A stretch of DNA of 64,000 nt from positions 62,001 to 126,000 of the IMG/VR virus record IMGVR_UViG_3300043418_000114; one strand, 5' to 3'. A program made the translations under genes and the position numbers. The stretch's first letter is position 1, and each line of letters begins with the position of its first letter. The DNA is from a virus. Under the pieces are notes generated by a model. The model did not search any database, was not told where the DNA came from, and saw nothing but the letters and a program-made list of their open reading frames with translations. Below are positions 7,592 to 16,594 of this stretch, piece after piece.

Positions 7592-9880
7592 ATGGCAATC
7601 ATACAAATCTCTAAAATCCAACAACGTACCGGAAATCTCGTAGACTTACCTCAACTAGACGATGGTGAATTTGGATGGGCGACAGACTCTAAGCGACTAT
7701 TCATTGGTAAGACTACACCTAATGAAAACATTGAGGTCTTAACCACATATTCTAACATCAGCTTTAGTCAGTTAGATGGTGCTGTCGGTAATTTAAACAT
7801 GGATTCTGTCACAAATGGACAGATTCTAACTTATGTTGCTAGTACTAATACCTGGGAAAACTATACTGGTTCAACACAATTGAACGGTGGCAAGCTACAA
7901 CTAGGTGATGTTGCAAATATATCAATGACCGGTGCCGCTGGCATTGGTTATGTATTATCCACAGACGGCGTTGGCAATCTTTCATGGACACCTAAGGGCA
8001 CGATACAGACTAATATCAAAGCTCTGTCAAACGCCAATCCTATTATCATGACAGTACCCAATACTGTCCCGTTCACGAACGGAGCTCAGTTGACTATTAC
8101 TGGCGTACAAGGCGCAAACGCCAATACTATCGTTAACGGTCAAAGTTTCTACATCACTTTATCCAATGATTATAACACATCTGGCAACGTCAAATTATAC
8201 ACTGACGTAGGCCGTACTTCTGGTGCAAACGGTTTCTACTTGACTGCAACAGCAAACACCGGCGTAGCTACTTCTGTTATTTCTGGTGGTGGAGGTGGTG
8301 GAAGTGTTGGTGGTGCAAATACCAGCGTACAATTCAACGATCAAAACATCAGTAATGGCGTAGCTGGCTTTACGTTTGACAAAGTAACTACCACTCTAAC
8401 GGTAGCTGGACCAATAGGTGGCACTGCACTCACTGCCAGTACATCAATAACTAGTCCAGTTCTAGTATCAAATATTGCTACTGGAACAGCCCCATTGACT
8501 GTAACAAGTACTACTCGTGTTGCAAACTTGGATGTAGCTAAAGCTGGAGTTGCCAATACAGTCAATGATGCTAATCAATCGAACATTACAGCAGTTGGCA
8601 CACTTGCATCGTTATCTGTATCAGGTAATGCCAACGTAGGTAACATCGGTACTGGTGGATTAATCACTGCTACTGGCAACGTAACAGGAGGCAACTTAGT
8701 AACAGGAGGCGTGTTGAGCGTTACTGGTAATGCAAACATTGGTAATATCGGTACAGCTGGATTAATCACTGCAACCGGCAACATCGGCGGCGGCAATTTA
8801 AACACGGGTGGACTAGTAAGTGCAACTGGCAATGGTACATTTGGAAATGTAATAGCCACTTTGCACGTTGGTAATCTATCTGGCACGGGCAACAGTAACG
8901 TTGGTAACTTGGGTACTGCTGGATTGATTACCGCTAGCGGCAACTTGAATGCTGGTAATTTAATCACTGGTGGACTAGTAAGTGCAACCGGCAATGGTAC
9001 ATTCGGTAATGTATCAGCAACCCTATATGTTGGTAATCTATCTGGCACTGGCAACAGTAACGTTGGTAACTTGGGCGCAACTGGTGTATTTGCAACAACT
9101 TTGAGTGCAAGTGGCAACGCTAACGTAGGCAATCTAGGCACAACTGGTGTATTTGCTACCACGTTAAGTGTAACAGCTAACGCTAACGTAGGTAACTTGG
9201 GTACTGCTGGTATTATCGTATCAAGTATCGCCACTGGCACTGCTCCATTCACAGTTACATCCACTACTCAAGTAGCTAACTTGAATGTGGCGACTGCAGG
9301 CTCAGCCGGTAGTGCAACCACAGCGGGTACCGTCACTACTGCCGCACAACCTAACATCACAAGTGTCAGTTCATCATTTACAGATTTAACATTCGCTAAT
9401 GCTCAAGTGATCAGTGGCAATAACATGACACTAACAACCGGTGCAAACACCAATGCAGGTACTATTACTGGTAACTGGTCATTGAGTGCTGGTTCTAAAT
9501 TACAAGCAACATACGCTGACTTGGCAGAATATTACGAGGCAGATCAACCGTATGAGCCAGGCACAGTGTTGCAGTTTGGTGGTTCAAAAGAAGTCACGCT
9601 AGCAGAAGATGGCACAACTCGTGTCGCTGGTGTAGTTTCAACTGACCCAGCATATGTAATGAATTCTGGTTGTGACGGCGATGCAGTTGCATTAGCTCTG
9701 CAAGGTCGTGTACCAACTAAAGTACGTGGCACAATTCGTAAAGGTGACATGATGATTTCAGGTGGCAATGGATTTGCTAGACCTGCAATCTCTCCTGTAG
9801 TAGGAACAGTCATCGGCAAAGCACTGCAAGATTTTGATGGCATTGAAGGCATCATCGAAGTTGCAGTTGGAAGATTATAA
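7592..9880 (+). CDS. Tail fibre-like protein with repeat body
   Basis: A 762-residue fibre. Residues 1-45 (ISKIQQRTG...DDGEFGWATDSKRLFIG) resemble the N-terminal attachment domain found in phage receptor-binding and Mtd-type proteins. The centre (about 330-560) is built of tandem Gly-Asn/Ala-Thr repeats such as NVGNLGTAG and SATGNGTFGNV, expected to form a beta-solenoid. The C-terminal 120 residues start with LAEYYEADQPYEPGTV, a domain widespread at fibre ends in aquatic T4-like phages. It probably contacts the host surface. An antisense open frame across the repeats is considered a composition effect. Confidence 0.8.
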   Translation: MAIIQISKIQQRTGNLVDLPQLDDGEFGWATDSKRLFIGKTTPNENIEVLTTYSNISFSQLDGAVGNLNMDSVTNGQILTYVASTNTWENYTGSTQLNGGKLQLGDVANISMTGAAGIGYVLSTDGVGNLSWTPKGTIQTNIKALSNANPIIMTVPNTVPFTNGAQLTITGVQGANANTIVNGQSFYITLSNDYNTSGNVKLYTDVGRTSGANGFYLTATANTGVATSVISGGGGGGSVGGANTSVQFNDQNISNGVAGFTFDKVTTTLTVAGPIGGTALTASTSITSPVLVSNIATGTAPLTVTSTTRVANLDVAKAGVANTVNDANQSNITAVGTLASLSVSGNANVGNIGTGGLITATGNVTGGNLVTGGVLSVTGNANIGNIGTAGLITATGNIGGGNLNTGGLVSATGNGTFGNVIATLHVGNLSGTGNSNVGNLGTAGLITASGNLNAGNLITGGLVSATGNGTFGNVSATLYVGNLSGTGNSNVGNLGATGVFATTLSASGNANVGNLGTTGVFATTLSVTANANVGNLGTAGIIVSSIATGTAPFTVTSTTQVANLNVATAGSAGSATTAGTVTTAAQPNITSVSSSFTDLTFANAQVISGNNMTLTTGANTNAGTITGNWSLSAGSKLQATYADLAEYYEADQPYEPGTVLQFGGSKEVTLAEDGTTRVAGVVSTDPAYVMNSGCDGDAVALALQGRVPTKVRGTIRKGDMMISGGNGFARPAISPVVGTVIGKALQDFDGIEGIIEVAVGRL
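8620..9210 (+). repeat. Tandem imperfect repeats inside the fibre gene
   Basis: Diverged units of roughly 50-110 bases encoding N-x-G-N-[I/L]-G-T-x-G blocks. Two long near-identical copies start near 8875 and 9040. They could support unequal recombination that changes fibre length. Confidence 0.75.
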
Positions 9881-9892
9881 TAGGAAAACAAA

Positions 9893-10180
9893 ATGGCATC
9901 AGTAATTTACACAGCAAACGGTACAAGTCAACTAACAGCGGCATCGACCACTGATAAAGTTCGTATTGCTACAACAACATCAGCAATCGCATTTGCAACA
10001 GGTAACTCTAGCGTAACAGCTAACTTAACAGCATGTGCAATCATTCCAGCTAACACAGTAAACAACGATGTTTACGTTGGCCAAGGAAACTACATTGCTT
10101 ATATCAACGTGGCTGGCACTGCGGGTGCATTCAGTATCACCAACCTAGGTGCTAATCACGCCAACACTGGCACTGAATAA
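9893..10180 (+). CDS. Small structural-type protein
   Basis: A 95-residue Thr/Ala/Asn-rich protein predicted to be all beta, with no signal or membrane segment. AGGAAAAC precedes the ATG and the gene lies 12 bases after the fibre gene, so it is probably cotranscribed with it. It could be a fibre-associated or decoration protein; the family is not recognised. Confidence 0.8.
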   Translation: MASVIYTANGTSQLTAASTTDKVRIATTTSAIAFATGNSSVTANLTACAIIPANTVNNDVYVGQGNYIAYINVAGTAGAFSITNLGANHANTGTE

Positions 10181-10192
10181 TTTCACGTAATA

Positions 10193-10200
10193 GATAAATA
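10193..10200 (+). promoter_or_regulatory. T4-type late promoter (GATAAATA) with long leader
   Basis: GATAAATA about 80 bases before the ATG at 10282. The leader holds a short open frame and two small hairpins. Confidence 0.6.
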
Positions 10201-10225
10201 TAACATATATCTCATAGGGAGATTT

Positions 10226-10252
10226 ATGCAGTACCCACTGCGTAGCGGCTAG
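10226..10252 (+). other. Eight-codon upstream open frame with strong ribosome site
   Basis: AGGGAG at 10216-10221 precedes ATG at 10226; the frame encodes MQYPLRSG and stops at TAG. Hairpin GCAGT/ACTGC (10228-10241) lies in the frame and GCGG/CCGC (10246-10260) spans its stop. It may be a leader peptide that tunes translation of the next gene; this is inference. Confidence 0.35.
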
Positions 10253-10281
10253 AACCCGCAACTCATTTCAAAGGAAAACAA

Positions 10282-11661
10282 ATGGGACGTCCTCTAAAAA
10301 TTTCGAAAGCTGTCTTGTTAACAATGACAGGCACAGCATCAGCAACTGGTTTAGTAACTGTATCTGAAAACTTAAACACATTGAATATTATCGCTGGTAT
10401 GCCATTCACACCAAACGTTAATCGTGGTGGTTTAGTTGCTGGTACTACTTACTATGTTCTACAAGTTGTTTCTGCAAATACATTCACTGTTTCTGCAACC
10501 CAACTAAGTGCTAACCCTGACTCTACACCAGTAACGTTAACAAACTCATCAACATCAACTGTATTGACTGTTGGTTTCACTGACACTGGTTTCAACAACC
10601 CAGACAACTCTAACACAGCCGCACCTAGTGGTTCTAACGCATCATTCGGTGTCGTTGGTGGTAACACTGGTATCTATGGCAAGCAAGTTCTAGCGAACGT
10701 TGCATTCGGCGTTGAAGGTCAAGGTCGTGTAATCGCTGATACCGGTAGCAATATTGTTGTTGGTTATGGTACTGACTTTGCAAACATTGCAACAGGTACA
10801 CACTTGTATGCACACTGGGGAGATGATCCTGCAGTTCAACAATTGCTAGGAACCACAACTTCTACAGCAGGCGATGTGACTGTTGCAGTTGCTAACACAA
10901 ATGCTACTGGCAACGTTATCCGCACAACAGGCAATGCTCAAACACTAGTATTGAATGGTCCTGTTAATTTCAGTGCTAACTTAGGTGGTCTAATCACTGG
11001 TACAACTTACTGGGTTAAGTCTATTGCTAACGCAAGTGCTTTCACAGTTTCTGCAACACCATCAGGTGCAACATTCGGTCTATCAAGTGCGACTGGTACA
11101 CCAGATGCCACACAACAGCAAATCGTATTGGCAGCCGTATCAGCGAACAACGCAACTGGTACAAACGGCACAGGCGATACATTCGTTCAAGCTCTTCCAG
11201 AAGCAGGCTACATCTTGCGTCAAAAGGGTAAGACAAAGTATTTGGTACAAGGTACTGTAACTGGTATCGTTGGTGCTGCCTACACAGCTAACGTTGCTAA
11301 CACAGCGTTGACGCCAAACACAATGTCAATTATCTCCACAAATGCCGCATCTGGTACTAACTACATTTCTTCATTGAATGACTATCAATCTGAAACATTC
11401 CCAGCGCAAGTTGCGGCAGGTTCATTGTCAGCTGGCACTCAGTATGTAATCTATAATACAGGTACAACAGATTGGACAGCAGTTGGTGCACCATCTAATA
11501 TCACTGGTGTAACATTCACTGCTACAGCAACTGGTTCTGGTACAGGTACTGCAATCTTGACTACAGCTAACCCAGATGTAATCGCTACATTCGTAACAGC
11601 GTATGCGGCAAATACATATGGTGGCCAAACAACTCCAGTCGTAGTTATTAACAACGCTTAA
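10282..11661 (+). CDS. Virion structural protein with beta modules
   Basis: A 459-residue Thr/Ala/Gly-rich protein. It carries two copies of a module of the type GLVxGTTYYVxxVxxANTFTVSAT (about residues 52-72 and 234-256), and near its end a second module of the type YVIYNTGTTDWTAVGA followed by GVTFTATATGSGTGTA. Both module types recur in the proteins at 33944 and 36631. A central VEGQGRVIADTGSNIVVGYGTDF segment resembles other phage structural proteins. It is preceded by AAAGGAAAAC and its own late promoter. Likely an abundant tail or head surface protein. Confidence 0.75.
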   Translation: MGRPLKISKAVLLTMTGTASATGLVTVSENLNTLNIIAGMPFTPNVNRGGLVAGTTYYVLQVVSANTFTVSATQLSANPDSTPVTLTNSSTSTVLTVGFTDTGFNNPDNSNTAAPSGSNASFGVVGGNTGIYGKQVLANVAFGVEGQGRVIADTGSNIVVGYGTDFANIATGTHLYAHWGDDPAVQQLLGTTTSTAGDVTVAVANTNATGNVIRTTGNAQTLVLNGPVNFSANLGGLITGTTYWVKSIANASAFTVSATPSGATFGLSSATGTPDATQQQIVLAAVSANNATGTNGTGDTFVQALPEAGYILRQKGKTKYLVQGTVTGIVGAAYTANVANTALTPNTMSIISTNAASGTNYISSLNDYQSETFPAQVAAGSLSAGTQYVIYNTGTTDWTAVGAPSNITGVTFTATATGSGTGTAILTTANPDVIATFVTAYAANTYGGQTTPVVVINNA

Positions 11662-11670
11662 TACTAAGAA

Positions 11671-11994
11671 ATGAGTTTAAAGATGCCAGCCGCAAGAGCC
11701 ATCAAATCAACCCAAACAGCAACGGACGTTGCTGTTCTTCAGGTTCAAGTTCAGAACATCGAAGACAAAGTTGGCGAGATTAAAGAAGATGTGAAAGACC
11801 TTCGTCGAACTATTGAGAATCACGCTGAGGAAAATCAGAAGACACTCAAAGAGATGAAGGAAGCTAGCTCTACCGCTCACAAAGGCATGAACGACAAAAT
11901 TATCTCATTAGAGAAATGGCGTTGGATGATGATGGGAGCAGGTATAGCACTCGGTGCACTAGGACATAATTTTCTAGGAACACTGCTAAAATAA
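11671..11994 (+). CDS. Coiled-coil protein with C-terminal membrane segment, holin-like
   Basis: A 107-residue protein. Residues 20-85 form a charged coiled coil (QVQNIEDKVGEIKEDVKDLR and onward) and residues 88-106 a hydrophobic segment (MMMGAGIALGALGHNFLGTL). This is the layout of XhlA-type haemolysin/holin-associated proteins. A lysis or membrane-anchoring role is plausible. The ribosome site is weak and the ATG lies nine bases after the previous stop. Another holin candidate is at 44254, so only one may be the lysis timer. Confidence 0.6.
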   Translation: MSLKMPAARAIKSTQTATDVAVLQVQVQNIEDKVGEIKEDVKDLRRTIENHAEENQKTLKEMKEASSTAHKGMNDKIISLEKWRWMMMGAGIALGALGHNFLGTLLK

Positions 11995-11995
11995 G

Positions 11996-12023
11996 AAAAA
12001 GGGAACATTAAGTTCCCTTTTTT
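11996..12023. terminator. Bidirectional terminator between convergent genes
   Basis: GGGAAC/GTTCCC stem with a five-base loop, flanked by A5 on the left and T6 on the right, so it can end transcripts from both sides. It overlaps the stop of the Nudix gene. Confidence 0.88.
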
Positions 12024-12424
12024 GTTAGTGCTTTTAATTTCTCTTGAACTACATCAAAGTTCACTGTACTGAATAAGCCTGGATGCAGAGGCTTAGGATA
12101 TTGATTCAATCCCACCCATGCATACCCACAATGTTCATCGTTTAACGTAGGTATAAATTCATCTTGTACTTCACAAAAGAATGTGTTATATGTAAAATTG
12201 TTATTGACGAACTTTTGAATAGGCACTAGCTTGCCATCTTTAGGAAAGAAACCTAATTCTTCCTCACATTCTCTACTCAACCCTTCTAGTAGAGTTTCGT
12301 CATTTTCTATTTTACCACCAGGAATACCCCAGTTACCAGGATTCTTAGCATCTGTTCTTAGGAGATAAAGAAATCGTTCAGTACTGTTAGCGTAAAAGAA
12401 TATTCCTGCGGATATAGTTTTCAT
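12008..12424 (-). CDS. Nudix hydrolase
   Basis: A 138-residue Nudix enzyme that hydrolyses a nucleoside diphosphate linked to another moiety. The box is complete: GGKIENDETLLEG then LSRECEEELGF, matching G-x5-E-x7-R-E-U-x-E-E-x-G-U. Substrate cannot be read from the sequence; T4 itself encodes NudE. It sits downstream of gp14-gp15 on the minus strand but has its own sigma70-type promoter placed for a leaderless start, so it may be expressed early, independent of the late neck genes. Confidence 0.9.
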   Translation of the reverse strand: MKTISAGIFFYANSTERFLYLLRTDAKNPGNWGIPGGKIENDETLLEGLSRECEEELGFFPKDGKLVPIQKFVNNNFTYNTFFCEVQDEFIPTLNDEHCGYAWVGLNQYPKPLHPGLFSTVNFDVVQEKLKALTKKGT

Positions 12425-12430
12425 CTATAA

Positions 12431-12459
12431 AGTATAGCATAATATCAATTAAATGACAA
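12431..12459 (-). promoter_or_regulatory. Sigma70-type promoter placed for a leaderless Nudix mRNA
   Basis: On the minus strand TTGTCA, 17 bases, TATACT, then exactly six bases to the ATG at 12424. The predicted +1 is the A of the ATG. It lies partly in the end of the gp15 gene. Confidence 0.55.
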
Positions 12460-13819
12460 TGCTATAATCACCTTGATCGTACCAGCCTTCATATGACTTC
12501 ATCCAATAACCATCTGCCCAACGATATTGAATACCAGTGGTGATGTTTAGTACGTATTGAACGGCTGTGTCTTCTACGCTATTGAAACTAACAAACCATT
12601 GACCTGTTCCAGAATCATATTCAATGATATCATTTGCATTGGCAACTACGGTACCCCATGCTTCGGTAGAGTCGCCTTGATTGCCCATGTTTTCGACGAT
12701 TAGATATCGGCGACCATTCACGGGTGCTGGTAATCCTGCACCAGGACCAGTTGTCAATGGATTGATAACACTATCAACTGGATCAAGTGTGTTTTGTGGT
12801 AATGTATCTGGGTCGATATTGAATATCAACAAGCGATCATCAACTGGATCAGGCACAATTGTACCTACAATCTCAGTACTCATGAATGGATTCTGTAACC
12901 AAATCTGACTGATGCCTGGACGAACAGTACCGTACACGTTCAATAGACTTGACCAGTACAGTGAAGTGTTTGGGTTAGGTGGCAAATCCAAATCAACGTT
13001 CGGTGGATAGAAGTCTTGATTGGCAGGTAGAAGTTGTAAACTGTTGCCAATTAATAGTAGTTTATATCCATACGGTGTGATTTTTTGACGAGTGCCGAGT
13101 AGCAAATCATCATCTTGAATATCTTGTAATGCAGTACCTTGGTGAATACTTGCAATGATTTTCTCAATAACACCCATCTTTTTCAACTTACTTGCAGTTG
13201 AGATCCAGATAGGCATATAGAACTTCCATGTCATCACATCAATTGGATTACCAGTACCCTGCGGAATACTACGACTAGTAAATGTCAAGCCATCTTGAAA
13301 GACTGCACTAAGTGAAGTCCAGTCAATGAAGTTGTCAGTGCTTTGAATTTCCAACGCAGGATTGAATAAGGTGCCTAACTGTTCAATCAACTGCATCTTT
13401 TGATTATAGTTAGTTGTCCAGAAGTCAACGGTGATACGTAGGGTATATGGCGCAGGCATTAGTCGTTCAATAGTGAATGCTTGACCTTGTGTCTGTTCAT
13501 ATTGTTGAGTGTCAGGGTTGAATGTACGCTGACGAACGTTTACTTTATCAACGAATGTAGGATCCTGTAGCCACTTTTGATTATACTCTAAGCCACTGAT
13601 ATAATACGTGATCAGAGGTGCGCTAGGCAAGTTACTTGCTGAGTTGTTAGCAATAATTGTTGCGGCCTGTCTTGAGCTATCACCATACATGATAGGCACA
13701 CGAACGATGATATCATTGCCTGCAGGATCTTTACCCTTAGTAACTTCCCAGTTACTAAAGATTTTTGCAAACTGAATTAAGAATCTGCGTATTTGATTGT
13801 CGTAAAAAAATTGTGCCAT
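12449..13819 (-). CDS. Tail sheath stabiliser, T4 gp15-like, enlarged
   Basis: Caps the contracted-tail assembly in T4 and connects the tail to the head. The N-terminal 230 residues match gp15: FFYDNQIRRFLIQFAKIFSNWEV at the start, VRVPIMYGD, then LFNPALEIQ and a WKFYMPIWI strand. T4 gp15 is 272 residues; this protein has 456. The extra C-terminal part includes NGRRYLIVEN and GIQYRWADGYWMKSYEGWYDQG, aromatic beta segments like those inserted in gp18 and gp14 here. The gene starts three bases after gp14 and is cotranscribed with it. Confidence 0.85.
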   Translation of the reverse strand: MAQFFYDNQIRRFLIQFAKIFSNWEVTKGKDPAGNDIIVRVPIMYGDSSRQAATIIANNSASNLPSAPLITYYISGLEYNQKWLQDPTFVDKVNVRQRTFNPDTQQYEQTQGQAFTIERLMPAPYTLRITVDFWTTNYNQKMQLIEQLGTLFNPALEIQSTDNFIDWTSLSAVFQDGLTFTSRSIPQGTGNPIDVMTWKFYMPIWISTASKLKKMGVIEKIIASIHQGTALQDIQDDDLLLGTRQKITPYGYKLLLIGNSLQLLPANQDFYPPNVDLDLPPNPNTSLYWSSLLNVYGTVRPGISQIWLQNPFMSTEIVGTIVPDPVDDRLLIFNIDPDTLPQNTLDPVDSVINPLTTGPGAGLPAPVNGRRYLIVENMGNQGDSTEAWGTVVANANDIIEYDSGTGQWFVSFNSVEDTAVQYVLNITTGIQYRWADGYWMKSYEGWYDQGDYSIVI

Positions 13820-13822
13820 GTG

Positions 13823-15787
13823 TTATGCTACCGGTGGTAAGTTGTCTGGTGCCAATTGCAGAATGCTTGATAGCGCCTGCTTTTGCGGTACGTATGTACC
13901 ATCTGTAAGTTTTGTTTGTTGATCGTTACTGATGAATCCAGCTTTCTGAGACTCACTACCAAGACCGAATCCAGTTTCAGTTCTAACTTTAGTAGAGATA
14001 CGAACCCATAACTGTCCATCCCAACGGAACAACAATTGAGGGAAGTAGTCGATACGTAAGAAGTAATCTCCAACTTGTGGATTCTGTGGGAATGCAATAC
14101 CAGCACCCGTTGGGAATCCGTTAGGTGCTTCGCCAGTGCCATCTAGATAGCCAGTAGTGTAGCCAAAGCTACGTGGGCTACTACGTGCAATGTATTGATA
14201 TGCTGGGTCACAGTCGGCTCTAAAGTCCATTTGTGGACTGACTGTACCAGTAAAGTTACTAGCTACTGTTACGACTGTTCCAGCTGGAATAGTCATTGTA
14301 GTTGTTACAGGATCACCATTGCCATCAACAATAGTAAATGTTTTCAATATCTTGTCAACTGTACCAGTGAATGTATTTGGTGGGAATGGATTACCTGAAC
14401 CACTTGCTGTTAGAATAGTGGCAGTGATCATTAAGCCAGGCACGATATCATTGAAGTTTGCAGTATCAACAAATGAAATAACACTACTAACAGGTGGAAT
14501 AGTCAATGCAGTTAGTTCAATACTTGGGAATTGATCAGCAGTTGAATATGTGTTGTCAGATGTACCATATGGTCCAGTAATTTGTCCCATTGAGTAAACT
14601 GACATGGCTTTATCGCCACTGACACGCCCTGAACCTGTATCAGTTTGTGTTTTTGATAGAGTAATCTGTTCGATGTTGACTGTGTTCTTAACATTCAACT
14701 TTGCACTGACTTGGTCAGCAGTCATGTCCCAAATCGACTTTACTGCCGCTTTTGGAATTCTAACGACTGGACTTGGGTTTTTGTATTTAGGACTACGCAT
14801 CATCGCCACAACACCAGTTGGTATTGGTGCACCACCAGAAGTAGTGATGATGTTGATAGGAGGTGCAGGCTGATTATACTTGCCAGATAGGGTATTGTTC
14901 GTTCCGAACTCACCATACGTAGGCACAATGTATAGCTTGCTTCTATCGTAACCTGCCTTAGGCAACAATCTTGCCGCCTCTTGTAGTGCCGCATCATTGA
15001 TTGCAATGTTTTTGTTGTATGTACTCAATATGTCTGCTAGGTTATCGGCAGTATCTAGTTGCCAGTATGTGTCATTTGGAGGTGTTATGCCAGCTGGAAC
15101 ATCTATTTTTGCAACATAATTCTTGTCGCCAAATGTCATGACATACCCAGCTGGATAGGTCTTGGTTTTATCCCAGATGCCTAGATATGTATCTTGATTT
15201 ACTGGTGCAGAAAGAATTTGACTGAATTCTTCACTATTGACCAACGGTTCACACTTGATACGCCATAGATGTGGATACCATGTCTGTGAAAAACCCTCGC
15301 TGGCATAGTTACCATCTGTGATTTGATAGAATCGTTTCAACGCTGTTGGCAACTTTTCATCTAGTGGGTTATAGTCTAGTAAGTGTGGTAGCTCAATAAC
15401 GTCACCTACCATCAATTTACGACCAACCAAGTCGATCATGTCATTATAGTGAATGGTTATAAAAAGAATGTCATTATTTAAGAACAGACCGAATTGTGAT
15501 AAATCAAAGTCTAAGTTCTGAACATTGTAATGTCCACGTAAGCGGAAAATGTTAGGATCATAAGCTCTGTCTCTGTTTTCTAAAAAGAGCAAATCTTGAA
15601 TATTTGTTGGACTTAGAGTAGCATATTCTGGTTGCGTTGCGTCCGCACTTGGACCCTGGTTCTGAGGACCTAGGTATTTGTGAACATATAAATCGGTACC
15701 GCCAACTGTCATTTGCTCAGACACAGTTCTATCCATGAATCTGTAGTCGTTTTGCTTATTTGGGCGGTAAAGTGATAATCTTGGCAT
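13823..15787 (-). CDS. Neck protein, T4 gp14-like, enlarged
   Basis: Forms the neck below the portal in T4. The gp14 signature runs through residues 20-180: SEQMTVGGTDLYV, then NIQDLLFLENRDRAYDPNIF, GLFLNNDILFI, LMVGDVIELP and KRFYQITDG. T4 gp14 has 256 residues; this one has 654. Residues 200-244 look like a CBM5/12-type carbohydrate-binding module (WDKTKTYPAGYVMTFGDKNY then TPPNDTYWQL), and the C-terminal region carries another VGDYFLRID...LLFRWDGQLWVRI module. The late promoter lies divergently from that of the 15841 gene. Confidence 0.85.
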   Translation of the reverse strand: MPRLSLYRPNKQNDYRFMDRTVSEQMTVGGTDLYVHKYLGPQNQGPSADATQPEYATLSPTNIQDLLFLENRDRAYDPNIFRLRGHYNVQNLDFDLSQFGLFLNNDILFITIHYNDMIDLVGRKLMVGDVIELPHLLDYNPLDEKLPTALKRFYQITDGNYASEGFSQTWYPHLWRIKCEPLVNSEEFSQILSAPVNQDTYLGIWDKTKTYPAGYVMTFGDKNYVAKIDVPAGITPPNDTYWQLDTADNLADILSTYNKNIAINDAALQEAARLLPKAGYDRSKLYIVPTYGEFGTNNTLSGKYNQPAPPINIITTSGGAPIPTGVVAMMRSPKYKNPSPVVRIPKAAVKSIWDMTADQVSAKLNVKNTVNIEQITLSKTQTDTGSGRVSGDKAMSVYSMGQITGPYGTSDNTYSTADQFPSIELTALTIPPVSSVISFVDTANFNDIVPGLMITATILTASGSGNPFPPNTFTGTVDKILKTFTIVDGNGDPVTTTMTIPAGTVVTVASNFTGTVSPQMDFRADCDPAYQYIARSSPRSFGYTTGYLDGTGEAPNGFPTGAGIAFPQNPQVGDYFLRIDYFPQLLFRWDGQLWVRISTKVRTETGFGLGSESQKAGFISNDQQTKLTDGTYVPQKQALSSILQLAPDNLPPVA

Positions 15788-15807
15788 GGGTAATGTACCT
15801 TATAGCT

Positions 15808-15815
15808 TATTTATC
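15808..15815 (-). promoter_or_regulatory. T4-type late promoter (GATAAATA) for gp14-gp15
   Basis: Minus-strand GATAAATA, about 15 bases of predicted leader with AAGGT before the gp14 ATG at 15787. Divergent from the box at 15828. Confidence 0.6.
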
Positions 15816-15827
15816 GCAAACTCAGCC

Positions 15828-15835
15828 TATAAATA
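15828..15835 (+). promoter_or_regulatory. Consensus late promoter placed for a leaderless start at 15841
   Basis: Exact T4 consensus TATAAATA followed by five bases (TTGTC) and the ATG. No Shine-Dalgarno site. Confidence 0.65.
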
Positions 15836-15840
15836 TTGTC

Positions 15841-16539
15841 ATGAACTATCTAGATTTTAAAAATATATTTGTGGTTTTTCCGATGGGCACTGGTGGAAAT
15901 CATCTAGCAAACCTTCTAAGTTTACACCACGATATGGAACCTAGATTTAATATACCGGCGCACAATTATCAAGATGTAATGAAGTATAGATACGTCACCT
16001 ATCTATCAAATATAAACATCGACGATGGCTATGGCGAAGCAACAGTCCACTACACTAACTTAGAGAACCTACGACAAGATACATGGAAAGTACACGCTGA
16101 CTCGGTAGTTAATAGTGAAAAAATCTACGTTTTGTGTGCCCATTCCGATGAATATGTGTTCACAAACACATTAGGCATACTAGATCAACTCGACAATAGA
16201 TTAATCATATTATTCACATATCCAAAAGTTGGATCATATGCACATAAACGACATGCAGATGGTCACTGGTATAGACCAGAAGAAACTCCATACACGACAG
16301 ATGAATTTGTTGCAAAAATAAACTCTCATGGAAAGTTATATGCCACTCACGGCCCATATCGCAAACCAGACACGGATCATGTAATCACTATTGATACCGA
16401 TCTGTTTGTATCTGATACAGGATTCGACTACATTAAACAAATATTGGACGAAAAGATAGGATTAGAACTTCCAGAATCTGGAAGAGAACTACATTCCCTA
16501 TGGTTCAACGCAGTAAAATTGATATCCGTCGAATCTTGA
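15841..16539 (+). CDS. Sulfotransferase-like P-loop protein, putative
   Basis: A 232-residue protein starting MNYLDFKNIFVVFPMGTGGNHL. The FPMGTGGNHL loop after a beta strand resembles the 5'-phosphosulfate-binding loop of PAPS-dependent sulfotransferases. A later LIILFTYPKVGSY segment could be the 3'-phosphate-binding strand. Activity is inferred only. A longer frame starts at 15760, but the ATG at 15841 is chosen because the upstream part crosses both divergent promoters. It is a late, probably leaderless gene. Confidence 0.5.
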   Translation: MNYLDFKNIFVVFPMGTGGNHLANLLSLHHDMEPRFNIPAHNYQDVMKYRYVTYLSNINIDDGYGEATVHYTNLENLRQDTWKVHADSVVNSEKIYVLCAHSDEYVFTNTLGILDQLDNRLIILFTYPKVGSYAHKRHADGHWYRPEETPYTTDEFVAKINSHGKLYATHGPYRKPDTDHVITIDTDLFVSDTGFDYIKQILDEKIGLELPESGRELHSLWFNAVKLISVES

Positions 16540-16564
16540 CAATATTTTAGATACCTGTTACCAT
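16536..16564 (+). promoter_or_regulatory. Sigma70-type promoter for the 16595-19644 cluster
   Basis: Consensus TTGACA, 17 bases, TACCAT. The leader of about 24 bases ends with AAAGGAG before the ATG at 16595. No late box is seen, so the metabolic cluster is probably early or middle. Confidence 0.55.
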
Positions 16565-16594
16565 CACTAAATCATTGTAAAGGAGTAGCCGTAG

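Noticed and set aside
8575-9264. 229-codon open frame on the minus strand inside the fibre gene
   Set aside because: It mirrors the repeats of the fibre; Pro/Leu/Val composition is the antisense of GN/AT repeats, and there is no ribosome site or promoter.
7592-9880. Diversity-generating retroelement acting on the Mtd-like fibre
   Set aside because: No reverse transcriptase, template repeat or variable C-terminal C-type lectin domain is visible in the window.
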